Under the pieces are notes generated by a model. That model saw nothing but the letters and a program-made list of their open reading frames with translations. It was not told the origin of the DNA and did no database searches. The translations under genes were made by a program, and so were the position numbers. A stretch of DNA of 64,000 nucleotides from F22 sp963678855. GTDB lineage: Bacteria > Bacteroidota > Bacteroidia > Bacteroidales > Bacteroidaceae. Where the stretch lies: assembly GCA_963678855.1 (NCBI GenBank), contig OY787448.1, positions 2,542,001-2,606,000 of the forward strand. The letters are read 5' to 3'. Below, in pieces: positions 40,920 to 48,916 of this stretch (the first letter of the stretch is position 1; every line of letters starts with the position of its first letter).

Positions 40920-42113
40920 TTACAGCTTTATCTTATACAATTCAGATACCGCTTCCATATACTCTTTCTCCGCTTTCAAATAATCTAGCTGAGCATCATA
41001 GATATAATCACTTTCTTGAATATAATCAATAAGAGACAACTCCCTCAACTCAAGACCTTTATTCAAAAGGGCTATGTGGTCGTATCCAGTCAAGGCTTGA
41101 CGGTAGCTCGCCAAAGTGCCTTGCATACTAGATGCCTTTTCAAACAGACCTTGCACTTGGTATAGGAAAGTCGTTTTGTTGGCTTGGTAGGCTAGTTGCA
41201 GCGCTTTGGCTTTTTCACGGGCTGCTTTGGTCTGGTATCGATGCTCAAAGAGGGGGATACTCATGCCCATAGTGACGCCTTTAAAACCTTTGCCTTCTAC
41301 CAGCTCTTGGGCGTAGCCAACTTTGAATTTAGGCAGTGCACGCGCTTTAGCGACTTTCACTTGCGTTTGGGCTACGGTGAGTTCTTCTTCCAAATAACGC
41401 AATACAGGGATCTGGCTCTTTTCTAGGGCGAGCCAGCTCTCGAAAGAAGTGGGTAGGGGAGTTGGGGAGAACTCTTTATGGGTGTAGGAGATGGCTACCC
41501 CGCCATTGAGTCCTTCTAGAGTGAGTGCAGCAGCTTTGATTTGGCCTGCTATATGGGCATGGTCTCGGTCGACTTTCTGCTTGTAGAGGACAATCTTATT
41601 GCGCGCGATGCGGTTGACTTCACCTAGTTCATAGGCTTTCTTATACTGGGTGGCCAATCTATCGGCTTCACGCTTCTTTTGGGCCAACACATCTTCTACA
41701 GCACGCAGGTAGGTGAGGTTGATACAGGCCATTTGCGCTTTCCACAATACTTCTTGACTCGCCCATCTGTAGTTCCACAAAGCTTGCATCTGCTTGGCTT
41801 TAGCTGCTTGTCCTTTATAGGCGTAGAGCGTAGGAAAGTCAAATCCTTGCGATATGGAGAAGTTGGTGCGCTTGCCTTGGTCAGAAGGAGATCCCCACAT
41901 ATAGGCAAATTCCATTTCTGGATTTTCTAAGTAGAGTTGGGTCTTGCTTAGGGTTTGCGCGGCTTCTTTCTCTTGAGCTAGTTGGCGCAATTGGATATTA
42001 TGGGCGCGTATCTCTGCTAGAACGTCTTGGTATAAGACGCTTTGTGCTTGTGAGGGAGTCGCTCCTACAACGGTGAGCAGTAGGGCTACTAGGGATATAC
42101 TATATATTCTCAT
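40920..42113 (-). CDS. czcC: Outer-membrane efflux protein (CzcC/TolC family)
   Basis: This 397-aa protein has a signal peptide (cut near GATPSQAQ, residue 24) and two OEP-type halves rich in long heptad-like helices (residues about 40-190 and 225-397), as in the trimeric channel tunnel of metal RND systems. Its start overlaps the CzcA stop by 4 bp, so it is the last gene of the operon. The last 15 codons are repeated at 33310-33358. Confidence 0.88.
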   Translation of the reverse strand: MRIYSISLVALLLTVVGATPSQAQSVLYQDVLAEIRAHNIQLRQLAQEKEAAQTLSKTQLYLENPEMEFAYMWGSPSDQGKRTNFSISQGFDFPTLYAYKGQAAKAKQMQALWNYRWASQEVLWKAQMACINLTYLRAVEDVLAQKKREADRLATQYKKAYELGEVNRIARNKIVLYKQKVDRDHAHIAGQIKAAALTLEGLNGGVAISYTHKEFSPTPLPTSFESWLALEKSQIPVLRYLEEELTVAQTQVKVAKARALPKFKVGYAQELVEGKGFKGVTMGMSIPLFEHRYQTKAAREKAKALQLAYQANKTTFLYQVQGLFEKASSMQGTLASYRQALTGYDHIALLNKGLELRELSLIDYIQESDYIYDAQLDYLKAEKEYMEAVSELYKIKL

Positions 42114-45100
42114 GATTTCTTTCTTTTCATAAATTGGTGGTATACGATAGGGACCACATACATATTTAATAAGGTCGAGGTGATCAGTCCGCCGAGGACG
42201 ACAACGGCCATCGGACTCTGAATCTCGTTGCCCGATTTGTGGCTGTTGAGAATCATCGGGATCAGGGCGAGTCCTGAGGTGAGGGCGGTCATAATAATGG
42301 GGTTCAATCGGTCTTTAGAACCCGATAGGACAATCTCTTGCAGCGACATGCCTTGGCTGTGCAGTGCTTGATAGCGAGAGATCAGCAGGATACCGTTGCG
42401 GGTGGCGATACCGAATAGGGTGATAAAGCCGATAATGGCGGGGATGCTGATAATGGCTGAATCGATATAAACGGCAAATAAACCACCGATCAAAGCGAGT
42501 GGGAGATTGATTAGGATAATGCCAGCTAGCGATACATTCTTAAACTCCATATAGAGGAGTAAGAAGATGATCACAATGGCGCCTAGTGAGGTCAAAAGCA
42601 AGATGCTAGTGGCTTTCTTGGCGCTTTCAAACTGTCCTCCGTAGACGATGCGGTAGCCTTCTGGGAGTTTGACTTGTGCTTGAACGCGCTGCTGTATCTC
42701 TTGTACCACGCTGGTTACATCTCGCTCAGCTACATTGGCTGAGACGACGAGCTTGCGCTGTACATTTTCTCGGGAGATGCTGTTAGGACCGCCTACTGAG
42801 ACGATATCGGCAACTTCCTCGAGAGGTATCTTCATGCCGTTGGGGCCATCGATTAGGGCGGTCTTGATTTGTTCGATGGACTCGGTATAGTCGTCGTTGA
42901 GACGTAGAACCAAGTCAAACTTGCGTTGTCCTTCGTAGATGTCTCCTATCTTCTCGCGAGAGAAGGCAAGGCGGATAAAGTCATGGAAGTCGGCCATAGA
43001 GATGCCATACTGCGCTAGGCGTGCTCTGTTAGCACGTATCTGCAGTTGAGGCGTTTCTACTTGTTGTTCTACAGCCAAATCCACTAGTCCTGGAATATCT
43101 TTAGTGATCTCTTGTATCTCTGTACCGATTTGGTACATCTTACTGAGGTCGGTGCCAAAGACTTTGATGGCAATGTTGGCACGAGTACCCGATACCATGT
43201 GGTCGATGCGGTGACCTAGTGGTTGACCTACGGTAGTCACGATACCTGGTATGGCGGCAAGGCGTTCGCGTACTTCGTGCATAAAGGCTTCTTGTCCTTG
43301 GGGTAGGTCTTTGAAGGTGACATCGATCTCTGCGCCAAAAGTGGCTTGAGAATGTTCATCTAGTTCGCCACGTCCCGTACGGCGTGAAGTACTCACGACG
43401 CCAGGTACAGCTAGTAGTTCTCGTTCTATGATAAGGCCTAGCTTATTATTTTCATCTAGCGAGATACCTGGCTTGGCCAATGCATTGATGGTGAGCTGTC
43501 CTTCGTTGAAGGCCGGTAGGAAACTACGTCCCATGGTGGTATAGGCGAGGATGGCTAAGATAAATAGAAAACCTGTGACGCTCAACACAACTTTTTTATG
43601 CTTCAGGGTCAAGGCCAAGCTTTGCGCGTATCGATTCGTTAGCCACTCACTGAATCGTCCTGCTTTGGCTTTCTTTTGTAGGTAGCTGTCTTGTGTTAAA
43701 AGCAAGCTGCAAAGTAGTGGGGTGATGGTCATGGCCGTAATCAACGACATAAACAAAGACACGATATAAGCTACTCCTAGAGGATGTAACATGCGGCCTT
43801 CTAGTCCATTCAGGAAAAAGAGTGGAGTAAAAGACACAATGATAATCAGGGTGGCATGCAGAATCGAAGAACGAATCTCTGAAGATCCTTTAAAGATAAC
43901 TTCTAGTACGGGTAGGCGCTCTGAGGCTGGCAACTGAAAGTTGTGTTTCAGATGCTTGTACACATTCTCGACATCGATAATGGCATCATCGACTAAGGAG
44001 CCTATGGCGATAGTCATCCCCCCAAGGGTCATGGTGTTGATGTTGATACCTAGTGCGTATAGTACGATGATGGTGGCCAATAGGGAAATCGGAATGGCGA
44101 GCACGGAGATTATGGTGGTGCGCATACTGCCTAGGAAGATAAACAGGACGATAACCACAAAGATGGCGCCTTCTATTAGCGAAGTGCCTACATTATTGAC
44201 TGCACTCTGTATGAAGTCTGATTGACGGAAGATATGCGTGTTGAGCTGTACATCTGATGGAAGAGAAGCTTTTAAGCTATTCAAATTCTCTTCAATCTTT
44301 TCGGTCACTTCTAGGGTGTTGACATGTGGTTGCTTGGAGATAGACAGCAAGACGGCTGGGCTGGCGTTGTGCGATGCGTAGCCCATCTTTTGTGCTGGTG
44401 CAATCTTCAATTTGGCGACATCGGATAAGAGTACAGGGTCTCCGTCGATTTGCTTGATCACAGTTTGAGCTAGTTCGTTGAGGTCGGTGCTGCGCCCCAT
44501 ACCTCTGATGACAAACTCGTTGCTGTAGTCTCGAACCACTCCGCCTTCTGAGTTTTCACTAAAGGTTTGTCCCACTGCTTCGAGCTCGGTCATTGTAACG
44601 CCGTATCTGGCCATCTTGAGTGGGTCGGCAAGAATTTGGTATTGCTTATAGTCTCCGCCTATAATGGTGACTTGTGAGACACCACCTGTAGCTAGAATAG
44701 TGGGTTTGATTACCCAATCGGCCAAAGTGCGAAGCTCCATATTGGAGGTGCTATCGGCTTGCATGCCTACAAAGAGAATCTCACCCATAACGCTCGACTG
44801 TGGGGCGAGGATGGGCACGATGTCTTTGGGGAGTTTACCTGAGAGGGTCACGAGCTTTTCGCTCACTACTTGTCGAGCTTTGTAGATATCTGTACCCCAT
44901 TCAAATTCTACCCACACAAATGAATAGCCTTGGCGGGAAGAGCTGCGCACACGGCGCACGTTGGTGGCGCCATTGACTGCTGTCTCTATAGGAAAAGTAA
45001 CTAATCGTTCTGTCTCTTCTGGTGACATATTGTGTGCATCCGACATGACGACAACAGTGGGTGCGGTCAGGTCGGGAAAAACATCAATATCCATATGTCT

Positions 45101-45193
45101 TGTGGTCACTATCCCTGAGATCACAAGTATGCATGCGCCTACTAGAATAAGGAGGCGGTTGTGTAGGGAAAATCGTATTATTTTATCTAACAT
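42110..45193 (-). CDS. czcA: Heavy-metal efflux RND transporter (CzcA/CusA family)
   Basis: This 1027-aa inner-membrane proton-driven pump has the RND layout: helix 1, a large periplasmic loop, helices 2-6, a second loop and helices 8-12. The N-terminus (RLLILVGACILVISGIVTTRHMDIDVFPDL) is typical. The helix-4 signature reads AIGSLVDDAIIDVEN, unlike the DFG..VDGA form of Zn/Co pumps and the AIGAMVDAA form of Cu/Ag pumps; from memory of HME classifications this is a separate group of uncertain metal. The gene is 12 bp downstream of the adaptor gene. Confidence 0.9.
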   Translation of the reverse strand: MLDKIIRFSLHNRLLILVGACILVISGIVTTRHMDIDVFPDLTAPTVVVMSDAHNMSPEETERLVTFPIETAVNGATNVRRVRSSSRQGYSFVWVEFEWGTDIYKARQVVSEKLVTLSGKLPKDIVPILAPQSSVMGEILFVGMQADSTSNMELRTLADWVIKPTILATGGVSQVTIIGGDYKQYQILADPLKMARYGVTMTELEAVGQTFSENSEGGVVRDYSNEFVIRGMGRSTDLNELAQTVIKQIDGDPVLLSDVAKLKIAPAQKMGYASHNASPAVLLSISKQPHVNTLEVTEKIEENLNSLKASLPSDVQLNTHIFRQSDFIQSAVNNVGTSLIEGAIFVVIVLFIFLGSMRTTIISVLAIPISLLATIIVLYALGININTMTLGGMTIAIGSLVDDAIIDVENVYKHLKHNFQLPASERLPVLEVIFKGSSEIRSSILHATLIIIVSFTPLFFLNGLEGRMLHPLGVAYIVSLFMSLITAMTITPLLCSLLLTQDSYLQKKAKAGRFSEWLTNRYAQSLALTLKHKKVVLSVTGFLFILAILAYTTMGRSFLPAFNEGQLTINALAKPGISLDENNKLGLIIERELLAVPGVVSTSRRTGRGELDEHSQATFGAEIDVTFKDLPQGQEAFMHEVRERLAAIPGIVTTVGQPLGHRIDHMVSGTRANIAIKVFGTDLSKMYQIGTEIQEITKDIPGLVDLAVEQQVETPQLQIRANRARLAQYGISMADFHDFIRLAFSREKIGDIYEGQRKFDLVLRLNDDYTESIEQIKTALIDGPNGMKIPLEEVADIVSVGGPNSISRENVQRKLVVSANVAERDVTSVVQEIQQRVQAQVKLPEGYRIVYGGQFESAKKATSILLLTSLGAIVIIFLLLYMEFKNVSLAGIILINLPLALIGGLFAVYIDSAIISIPAIIGFITLFGIATRNGILLISRYQALHSQGMSLQEIVLSGSKDRLNPIIMTALTSGLALIPMILNSHKSGNEIQSPMAVVVLGGLITSTLLNMYVVPIVYHQFMKRKKS

Positions 45194-45205
45194 ATGTTTC
45201 CTTTT

Positions 45206-46789
45206 TTAGTGTGAGTGTCCTGCGTGAGGGTCTAGTTTACCAGTGCTTTGTGATAGCTTGATCAGGGCAGCGCCATTGGTTACAACGCGTTCGCCAGATT
45301 GCAATCCGCTGAGTATCGTAGTGGCGCGTCCGTTTGTGCCGCCTAGGGTGACTGGGCGTTGTTCGAAAATCTCTGGAGTAACTTGTATGAAAAGGAAGTA
45401 TTTACCCATGGTTTCGACAATTGCTTCGTTGGGTACACTAAGAGAGGTTGTCGTATTCTGACTAGTCTGAATATAAAGATCAATAAAGCGACCTGGAATC
45501 CAATTGTGGGTATTCTTGACTTTGAAGGTTACAGATAGAAGCGCGCGATTGGCTGCTAGACTTTGGTCGTAGCTGACGAGTTCACCGCCTAGTTCTTGGA
45601 GGGTGATGCTTTGTGCAGAATCTGGATCGATAAAAGTGGCTCCTACAAAAGCTTTCAATCGTTGGTAGTACTTAGGGGCTACTTGGGCTTCTAGGTAGAC
45701 GTACTGGTTTTGAGCGATAGTCAGAAGGGCTGCACCACGTTGAAGAAAAGTACCATTGGCCATTGATAGGTTTTTTATATAACCAGACATCGGGGCAATC
45801 ACTTTTTGGCTTCCTTGGATATGAGCAGTTTCCATGCTTTTGAATGCTGCTTCCGTCTTGCGCAAGGTGGTTTGTGCAGCTAGAAAATCGGCTTGTGAGA
45901 TTAAACCTTCTTGTACTAGTTGTTGTTTGCGAGTAAAGTTGGCTTTAGCTTCAGTATACTCAGCCTGTTTTTGTGTGTAGACTACGGCTAGGTTATCTGC
46001 ACCAATTCCTTGTGGCTGGATAGTCATCAGCACTTGCCCTTTACGCACGTACATGCCGTTGGTTAGCGATTTCTTATTGAAAGAGACGCTACCTGCTGTT
46101 TGCATAGTCACTGTTTGTTCACTCGATTGGTATGGCTTGACTTGAGCGACACTTTTAATGATTTCGTAAAAAGGGGCGTCTTTGATAACATCTGTTCTAA
46201 ATGGAATCTTCCAACTTTGTTCTTTTGTGAATGGCACGGCGTTGGCAGTATGTGCTGTATGTGACTCTACATACTCTAGTGCCTCGTGGTGGTCGGTGAA
46301 AACTGGGTGAGCTTGTGCTGTCAATGTACTCTCTTGACTGCCGTTTTGAATAATCAGTACTGGTTGTAATTTGCCTGATGTGACTTTTGAGGGCACGTGA
46401 AAGGTAATGCGGTAGATACCTGGACGAGTCGTTGTGTTTAGCTTCTTCTCGACGACAACTTGCTGTCCGTCTAGCAACTGCATTGTTACGCTATATGACT
46501 TTGATAAAGGCTTATAGTTCTTTGTATCTGTGATATGAGCGAGTATAGATGCCTGTTCGCCAGCTATAAATGGATTGATTTCCGAGAAGATTTCGTATCC
46601 ATTACTGTATGAAGTCGTTTGAAAGGCTCCGTGGTCATGCCCTTCATGTTCGCTGTGGGTTTCATGACTTTCATGAGTATGTGACTCGTGGTTATGATTC
46701 TCTTCAGAGTGATTGTGTCCTACATGACACGCTTGTAGTGTGCTGACACATAAAGCTGCCAGCATCCAAATTGCTTTTTTATATTGCAT
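45206..46789 (-). CDS. czcB: Membrane-fusion adaptor lipoprotein with His-rich N-terminus (CzcB family)
   Basis: This 527-aa periplasmic adaptor starts MQYKKAIWMLAALCVSTLQAC, a lipoprotein signal with lipobox LQAC. A His/Glu-rich stretch follows (about 24-55, with repeats such as HNHSEE and HESHET), likely to bind metal. Then come an Ig-like domain, barrel-sandwich and alpha-hairpin regions (YTQKQAEYTEAKANFTRKQQL), beta-barrel and MP domains, and a His-rich end (DPHAGHSH). I start at 46789 rather than an upstream in-frame start, to place the lipobox correctly. Confidence 0.88.
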   Translation of the reverse strand: MQYKKAIWMLAALCVSTLQACHVGHNHSEENHNHESHTHESHETHSEHEGHDHGAFQTTSYSNGYEIFSEINPFIAGEQASILAHITDTKNYKPLSKSYSVTMQLLDGQQVVVEKKLNTTTRPGIYRITFHVPSKVTSGKLQPVLIIQNGSQESTLTAQAHPVFTDHHEALEYVESHTAHTANAVPFTKEQSWKIPFRTDVIKDAPFYEIIKSVAQVKPYQSSEQTVTMQTAGSVSFNKKSLTNGMYVRKGQVLMTIQPQGIGADNLAVVYTQKQAEYTEAKANFTRKQQLVQEGLISQADFLAAQTTLRKTEAAFKSMETAHIQGSQKVIAPMSGYIKNLSMANGTFLQRGAALLTIAQNQYVYLEAQVAPKYYQRLKAFVGATFIDPDSAQSITLQELGGELVSYDQSLAANRALLSVTFKVKNTHNWIPGRFIDLYIQTSQNTTTSLSVPNEAIVETMGKYFLFIQVTPEIFEQRPVTLGGTNGRATTILSGLQSGERVVTNGAALIKLSQSTGKLDPHAGHSH

Positions 46790-46817
46790 TGTAATGTTTA
46801 TTTGGTTATGAATTCGT

Positions 46818-47318
46818 TTAATGTATAGATACACTCAAACGACCATTAGGAGCTCGTAAGCCTAATGATTTAACCAAATAAATGACTGAATAGGATATCG
46901 TGTACACGGTGTTTTCCCTATCGTAGTCTTCGTAAGGACCAGGGAAGAGTTGTGCACTTGGAGGAGCTAGACCTATTCCTAAGTCTAGCAGGAAGTTCCA
47001 CAAGGGCTGAATAAGCTGAAAGTGGGTTGTGGTGAGCTGAAGGGCTTGTACAAGGACGTACAAGTAGGAACCATGGCAGTTGTGAATGCGATCTGTATGC
47101 TTCTTCTGGGCATGATTATGCTCATGGTCATGCGTTTTATGGCATACGTCTTCTTGCCCCAAAATGTCATTAGTAGCTCCCTCAGATAGAATATTGATGA
47201 TATGCATGTAACGCTTGTTATTGTGCATATGTTCGTGGTGAGGGATGAACCAATGAAACATCATGGCAGCAAGTGCGAGATATAACGCACCAGACTGTAT
47301 GTGTTTATTTAGCATCAT
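46818..47318 (-). CDS. His-rich small membrane protein heading the metal-efflux operon
   Basis: This 166-aa protein has a hydrophobic N-terminus (about 10-25), then clusters of His: HWFIPHHEHMH (22-32) and CHKTHDHEHNHAQKKH (about 59-74), with Cys at 59 and 83. A second hydrophobic part follows (TTTHFQLIQPLWNFLLDLGIGL). It probably binds or delivers the metal; I recall similar genes ahead of czcB in other Bacteroidetes but cannot name a family with certainty. It is first in the operon, 28 bp before czcB, with a start only 7 bp past a consensus promoter box. Confidence 0.75.
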   Translation of the reverse strand: MMLNKHIQSGALYLALAAMMFHWFIPHHEHMHNNKRYMHIINILSEGATNDILGQEDVCHKTHDHEHNHAQKKHTDRIHNCHGSYLYVLVQALQLTTTHFQLIQPLWNFLLDLGIGLAPPSAQLFPGPYEDYDRENTVYTISYSVIYLVKSLGLRAPNGRLSVSIH

Positions 47319-47325
47319 CGAACCA

Positions 47326-47356
47326 CAAAGGTACTTATTTCCTGTATGTAGTCAAA
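47326..47356 (-). promoter_or_regulatory. Promoter of the czc operon (predicted leaderless)
   Basis: On the minus strand TTTG (47356 down to 47353), 19 bp, TACCTTTG (47333 down to 47326). The ATG starts at 47318, so transcription is expected to begin at or next to it. Confidence 0.75.
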
Positions 47357-47376
47357 ATGTGTTTTAGACATTTTAT

Positions 47377-47407
47377 TTTGAAAAATCAATTATTAACACT
47401 ATATTTG
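47377..47407 (+). promoter_or_regulatory. Promoter of the nuclease-like/HD gene pair
   Basis: TTTG (47377-47380), 19 bp, TATATTTG (47400-47407). The -33 box is 20 bp from that of the divergent czc promoter, so the two RNA polymerase sites face away from a shared short control region. Leader about 32 nt. Confidence 0.75.
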
Positions 47408-47446
47408 TCGAATAAACTAGTACACACCAACTTATTCTATGAAGAT

Positions 47447-48271
47447 ATGTTACACTCAAAATGCTTCTATGGGAATCCTCAAAATGGAACTTTAGCTACT
47501 GATAAGCTTCAAGAGATGAGTCTTGATCAAGAGAATTGTGTCTTGGATACTTTCCGTACATCAACTGTGCCGCTTTTAGAATACTGGAATGAGAGGCACC
47601 ATTTGGCTTTGTTTAAAGATTTAGAAAGTCTACCACTGGATCTATCTAGAGAAAAGTGGCAGAGTATGACGAAGGTCTTTGAATTTTCTATTCCTCCACT
47701 TAAAGGGCAGGGGAAACCATCTGTGACTGATTTGATGCTCTCATCTGAGGAAATACAAATTGCGATTGAAGCCGAGTTTACTGAGATGTTTGATACGGAT
47801 TATCAAACAGTGAGTCAGTGGCTTGCTGAAGGGTCGTATGCCAATAGGTTGGCTATCCTTGACGGCTGGTGTGGGTTGCTGAATCCTTATTTAGATACAA
47901 CCATTACTGCGAATTCTTCCTTTATAGAAGATATGCCTTATCAATTGTTGCATAGGGCTGCATCGGCGTGTATGGATAAGCCAAAACGTGCGGTGTTGTG
48001 GTATCAGTTATTCCGTGAAGAGGGAGTCTTGTCGCACGAGGATGTGCGTGCTTTTGAGCATAAAGTGGTGAGATGCGTGGAGAACTTGCATTTTAGTAAG
48101 CAGTTCACTGTGCTGATTACCTTGAATACAGTGAAGTATGCTACGGATATTGTATCGAACTTTACTGAGGTAGATGGTAGTGCCAAGTTGAATCAGCTAT
48201 TTGGGCGTATGCTATCTGCTTACCCTATTATTACCGATTTCGGAGATATTGAAGTCTTATATTTTGACTAG
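47447..48271 (+). CDS. Putative PD-(D/E)xK-fold endonuclease-like protein
   Basis: This 274-aa protein shows KPSVTDLM then IQIAIEAEFTE: Asp95 and the pair Glu108-x-Glu110, as in PD-(D/E)xK enzymes but with Glu in place of the usual Lys (an ExE site is known in BamHI). The surroundings resemble PGN_0703-like putative restriction endonucleases described from Porphyromonas (recalled, not searched). I start at MLHSKCFYGN (47447), 39 bp past the promoter box; longer readings would include the promoter. The HD gene follows at 27 bp. No methyltransferase is nearby. Confidence 0.55.
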   Translation: MLHSKCFYGNPQNGTLATDKLQEMSLDQENCVLDTFRTSTVPLLEYWNERHHLALFKDLESLPLDLSREKWQSMTKVFEFSIPPLKGQGKPSVTDLMLSSEEIQIAIEAEFTEMFDTDYQTVSQWLAEGSYANRLAILDGWCGLLNPYLDTTITANSSFIEDMPYQLLHRAASACMDKPKRAVLWYQLFREEGVLSHEDVRAFEHKVVRCVENLHFSKQFTVLITLNTVKYATDIVSNFTEVDGSAKLNQLFGRMLSAYPIITDFGDIEVLYFD

Positions 48272-48298
48272 AGGATTGTATACTTTAATCTTTCAGTT

Positions 48299-48829
48299 AT
48301 GACCAATGTGTTTTACCCTGTATTAATTGCAGCAGAGATAGCTCGTGAACTTCATGCTGGTCAAACGGATAAAGCTGGAGTCGACTATTTCTTCGGACAT
48401 CTTTCTTATGTGAGTTCACTGGGAGAAGATTGGAGGGAGCAGGTACTTGGATACTTGCACGATGCTATAGAAGATACTGATATCGGCTTGGATGAGTTGA
48501 TGGGGCGTTTTCGTGATGAATGTGAAGCGTATCTCATCGAACATCCCAATGTACCAATTGTGGAGACTAGTGAGTATCTGGCGATAGAAGAGGCTTTAGC
48601 CTTGCTAAACAGATGCGCTGTGCCTGATCGTAGGACGTATATACGTAAGATTAGTACCAACCTGTTGGCTACGCGTGTCAAGATGTATGACTTAAGACAT
48701 AATCTGAATCTAGGACGCTTTGCGGTGCCTACGCAGCGTGATTTAGATAGAGCAGCTAGATATGCCGAGGAACTACGGTATCTTTGGATGAAAGAGAAGC
48801 TGCTCAGACATGGAGAAGATGACTTTTAG
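48299..48829 (+). CDS. HD-domain phosphohydrolase (RelA/SpoT-type HD)
   Basis: This 176-aa protein has the (p)ppGpp-hydrolase-like HD pattern: His19 (ELHAGQTDKAG), His34 (FFGHLSYV), His54-Asp55 (LHDAIEDT, with Glu58-Asp59) and Asp131 (VKMYDLRHN). These are the metal and catalytic residues of RelA/SpoT HD and MESH1-like enzymes. There is no synthetase domain. The substrate may be an alarmone or another nucleotide. It is co-transcribed with the nuclease-like gene. Confidence 0.8.
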   Translation: MTNVFYPVLIAAEIARELHAGQTDKAGVDYFFGHLSYVSSLGEDWREQVLGYLHDAIEDTDIGLDELMGRFRDECEAYLIEHPNVPIVETSEYLAIEEALALLNRCAVPDRRTYIRKISTNLLATRVKMYDLRHNLNLGRFAVPTQRDLDRAARYAEELRYLWMKEKLLRHGEDDF

Positions 48830-48863
48830 TCTATATAGATTTTTTTTTGTAAGTGAAAATGAA

Positions 48864-48894
48864 ATGAGGGTAAGTCGTGATGACTTACCCTCAT
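48864..48894. terminator. Bidirectional terminator
   Basis: atgagggtaagtc pairs with gacttaccctcat around gtgat, between the HD gene and the convergent peptide-transporter gene. Confidence 0.85.
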
Positions 48895-48916
48895 TCATAT
48901 TATATGATGTTACTCA

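Noticed and set aside
40920..46789. TolC/HlyD/RND genes as exporter of the orphan lanthipeptide
   Set aside because: They form a metal-efflux operon on the opposite strand with His-rich parts and no peptidase-ABC transporter.
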